A stretch of 64,000 nt of DNA from CALBTQ01 sp036725605 (GTDB lineage Bacteria; Lernaellota; Lernaellaia; Lernaellales; Lernaellaceae): the NCBI GenBank assembly GCA_036725605.1, contig DAIMDW010000008.1, positions 103,820 through 167,819 on the forward strand, read 5' to 3'. A model generated the notes under the pieces. That model was given only the letters and a program-made list of their open reading frames with translations, was not told the DNA's origin and made no database searches. The first letter of the stretch is position 1; every line of letters begins with the position of its first letter. The translations under genes and the position numbers were made by a program. Positions 62,173 through 64,000 of this stretch are shown here, one piece after another.

Positions 62173-63780
62173 ATGAATAATAATAGACTTTTATTGCTTT
62201 TATTGTTGTTGCCGGCGCTGGTCGGCCTGTCGCTGATCGCCGCCGGTTGTTCGTGCGACGACGATGACGACGACGATGACGATGACGACGACGATGACGA
62301 TGACGACGCCCAGGAGAAGGCCATCATCGCGATCGTCGAGGAAATGACCGAAGGCCAGATGGAGCGCACCGTGGCCGGTCTGGAGGACAAAGTTTTTCCG
62401 CATGTCAGCGAAAATTACGACTATGCCGGTCGCGACAAAACCGCGTTGATGGAGGATGCGCTGGAGGAACTGGCCGAGAGCCCGAACCTGACGGTCACCG
62501 GCTACGATCTGACCGTGGCGGTGGAAATCGAGGCCGACGGGGTGACCGCGCGCGCGGAAACGCTCAATGAAATTCAGATGCTGCAGAAGGCCGACGAAGA
62601 TATCGGTTTCGACCTGGCCATGACCGGCACGATTCGCGGCGTTTCGTTGTTCGCGATGGAGGACGACGGCTGGAAGGTCGTTTCCGGGGAGGCGCAGTAC
62701 AACGAATACACGATCGCCGGCGGCGACGAGACGCTGCAGATGATCCTCGACGACGTGACGGTCGATGTCGAGCAGGTCGGCCCGGGCGGTTCGATCAATC
62801 TGACCGGCTCGGTAACGCTGCCCGCGGTGGGAGTCGATCAACTCTTGTACGTTTCCTTCAGCGCCTCGTGGGGCGACGAGCGCTTCAACGCCGTGCAGTG
62901 GGATGAAGAAAGCGAAACGTCGTTGCTGAGCGACATCACCGACGAGGCGGGCGGCGCGTTCAACTTCAACATGACGCTGCCGGACGATGCCGAACCGGAC
63001 GGGCTGGCGATTCCCCACAGCTTGCCGCTGGGCCAGGATGTGGTCGAGGTCGCCGTGACCTTCTTCGTGCTCGAAGACGACGGCGAGCTGGTGCGCGGCG
63101 ACGGCCGGACCTTCAGCATTCCCTTCACGCCGCTGAGCAACGCCGATCCGTGCAACGACGACCTGACCGTCGACGTCGACGGCCTGTGGCTGCTGCATTT
63201 CACCGATCCGCTGTTCGCCGCGTACGAGATTCTCGACCTGCGGCAGATCGGCCAGGATCTGTACGGGGCCTCGCTGTTGGCTTTCGACGACAGCGGCACG
63301 TATCGGCCCGGCCTGTTTTTGCTGACCGGCCAGAACGTCGACGGCGCGGTGACGCTCGGCATGGACGGCGACGATTTCGACCTGACCTACGAGGCGATTT
63401 TCAGCGACGGCCTGTTCACCGACGGCGAGGCGACCTACGACTCGTGGCAGGGGACGGTCACGCGCGATTTCGTCGGCCGCAAGCTCGACAACCGCTGCGT
63501 CGGCCTGGACGCCGACGACCTGGACGGCGCGAGCCTGATGATCGACACCGATGAAATGTCACCGATTTGCCAGGTCACCGAAGAGGACGCCCAAGTGCAG
63601 TTGAATTGCGGCAATATAGCGTTTACCGGGTATGTGATTCGCAACGTGCTGGTCGCGGTCGACGACGTCAACAACGACCGGACGCTTCTTCTGGGTTTTT
63701 ACGACGACGAACAGGGCTACGCGGCCATCCTGGGCAACGCGGCGGGCGACATCGCCGAAGGTGCGTTTACGGTGCTGTAA
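62173..63780 (+). CDS. Asp-linker lipoprotein of unknown function
   Basis: A 535-residue lipoprotein with lipobox IAAGC near residue 26, then SC and 17 consecutive Asp. Residues about 45-185 resemble an NTF2/SnoaL-like cone (a helix-rich start, then a beta-sheet ending in DGWKVVSGEAQYNEY). Residues about 195-300 form an Ig-like beta-sandwich. The C-terminal ~220 residues are beta-rich with four Cys. No family assigned. AGGGGAGG precedes the ATG. Same stalk-after-anchor plan as the proteins at 8164, 16162, 42771 and 56462. Confidence 0.78.
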   Translation: MNNNRLLLLLLLLPALVGLSLIAAGCSCDDDDDDDDDDDDDDDDDAQEKAIIAIVEEMTEGQMERTVAGLEDKVFPHVSENYDYAGRDKTALMEDALEELAESPNLTVTGYDLTVAVEIEADGVTARAETLNEIQMLQKADEDIGFDLAMTGTIRGVSLFAMEDDGWKVVSGEAQYNEYTIAGGDETLQMILDDVTVDVEQVGPGGSINLTGSVTLPAVGVDQLLYVSFSASWGDERFNAVQWDEESETSLLSDITDEAGGAFNFNMTLPDDAEPDGLAIPHSLPLGQDVVEVAVTFFVLEDDGELVRGDGRTFSIPFTPLSNADPCNDDLTVDVDGLWLLHFTDPLFAAYEILDLRQIGQDLYGASLLAFDDSGTYRPGLFLLTGQNVDGAVTLGMDGDDFDLTYEAIFSDGLFTDGEATYDSWQGTVTRDFVGRKLDNRCVGLDADDLDGASLMIDTDEMSPICQVTEEDAQVQLNCGNIAFTGYVIRNVLVAVDDVNNDRTLLLGFYDDEQGYAAILGNAAGDIAEGAFTVL

Positions 63781-63813
63781 TCGGCGGGTGACGCTGTTCA
63801 TGAATTGTTTTTC

Positions 63814-63878
63814 GGTGGCACCGGTACACGAGCGAGCAGAGCAAGCGAGTTTATCAGTGTTTTAACTTACACTGATCA
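63814..63878 (-). repeat. GGTGGC palindromic repeat, copy C (partial)
   Basis: Begins GGTGGCACCGGTACACG, keeps the GAGCGAGCAGAGCAAGCGAG side and TTATCAGTGTT, then ACACTGAT after a short loop, where the second arm breaks off. Orientation as in copy B. Confidence 0.75.
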
Positions 63879-63893
63879 TAGAGATAACTTGCA

Positions 63894-63916
63894 GGGGCAA
63901 CCCCCTGTGGTTGCCC
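63894..63916. repeat. GGGGCAACCCCCT-type hairpin
   Basis: Arms GGGCAACC and GGTTGCCC; second copy of the hairpin at 58646. The remaining bases to the window end contain a CTCACCCCGG block related to the repeat after galK and no gene start. Confidence 0.65.
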
Positions 63917-64000
63917 AGGTTGGAATCGGTGTCTCCCTCACCCCGGCGTACTGTCCCCCTTTTAGCAAGACAGAATTAGGCGGCTTTTAGGGAGAGGTGC

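Overview
The window looks like chromosomal DNA of a high-GC Gram-negative bacterium. The supporting genes are an OmpA-type outer-membrane protein, many lipobox-bearing lipoproteins, TatC and MscS. The striking signature is a proteome of secreted proteins with long poly-aspartate tracts (DDDD or DDDTV repeats). I associate this style with deltaproteobacteria-like and candidate-phylum MAGs such as Lernaellota, but the lineage is an inference and no rRNA or tRNA gene is present to settle it.

Layout. 1-10.5 kb: tail of an Asp-rich secreted protein, an MBL-fold hydrolase, a deoxynucleoside kinase, a giant gingipain-like C25 protease lipoprotein with five tandem ~200-residue repeats, a small secreted protein and a metallopeptidase lipoprotein. 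10.7-19 kb: thymidine kinase, asparagine synthetase, a glycyl radical enzyme with an SCP2-like N-terminal domain, an Asp-repeat lipoprotein with a LamG-like domain, and an FGGY sugar kinase. 19-25 kb: an ompA-like/FG-GAP operon, a winged-helix/GHKL-ATPase/STAS-like regulator with an iterated upstream site, and a CapA-like protein. 25-33.7 kb: a repeat-rich intergenic stretch, a membrane protein, a saccharopine-dehydrogenase-like/SRPBCC-like pair, an AT-rich zinc-ribbon-yidD island bounded by two copies of the tatC 3' end, tatC, mscS and an IS110-family element. 33.7-47.4 kb: a lipoprotein/isochorismatase pair, a marR-DUF169 operon, galT-HD-GYP-galK, an SGNH hydrolase, head-GIN and Asp-linker lipoproteins, a GT39-like glycosyltransferase and nadB. 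47.4-49 kb: a very AT-rich gene with a HEPN-type RNxxxH motif. 49-64 kb: a CPBP protease, a Kelch/IPT protein, a GT87-like protein, an FG-GAP protein, a serine protease, a beta-propeller-like lipoprotein, a DUF2961/GH172 hydrolase, a putative outer-membrane barrel and a last Asp-linker lipoprotein. Palindromic intergenic repeats are common after 51 kb.

How it fits together. Much of the coding capacity goes to the cell surface: lipoproteins with Asp stalks, propellers, proteases and glycan-active enzymes. Scattered housekeeping genes cover nucleotide salvage, Leloir galactose metabolism, NAD and asparagine synthesis, and Tat export.

The best candidate for an undescribed system is the Asp-tract rule. 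Lipoproteins carry the tract just after the lipobox Cys, whereas signal-peptidase-I-type proteins carry it at the extreme C-terminus, ending in a Cys/Gly cap (CGC, MCG, CTG). This suggests a C-terminal anchoring or sorting tag. Two of the capped genes also share the sequence after their stop codons.
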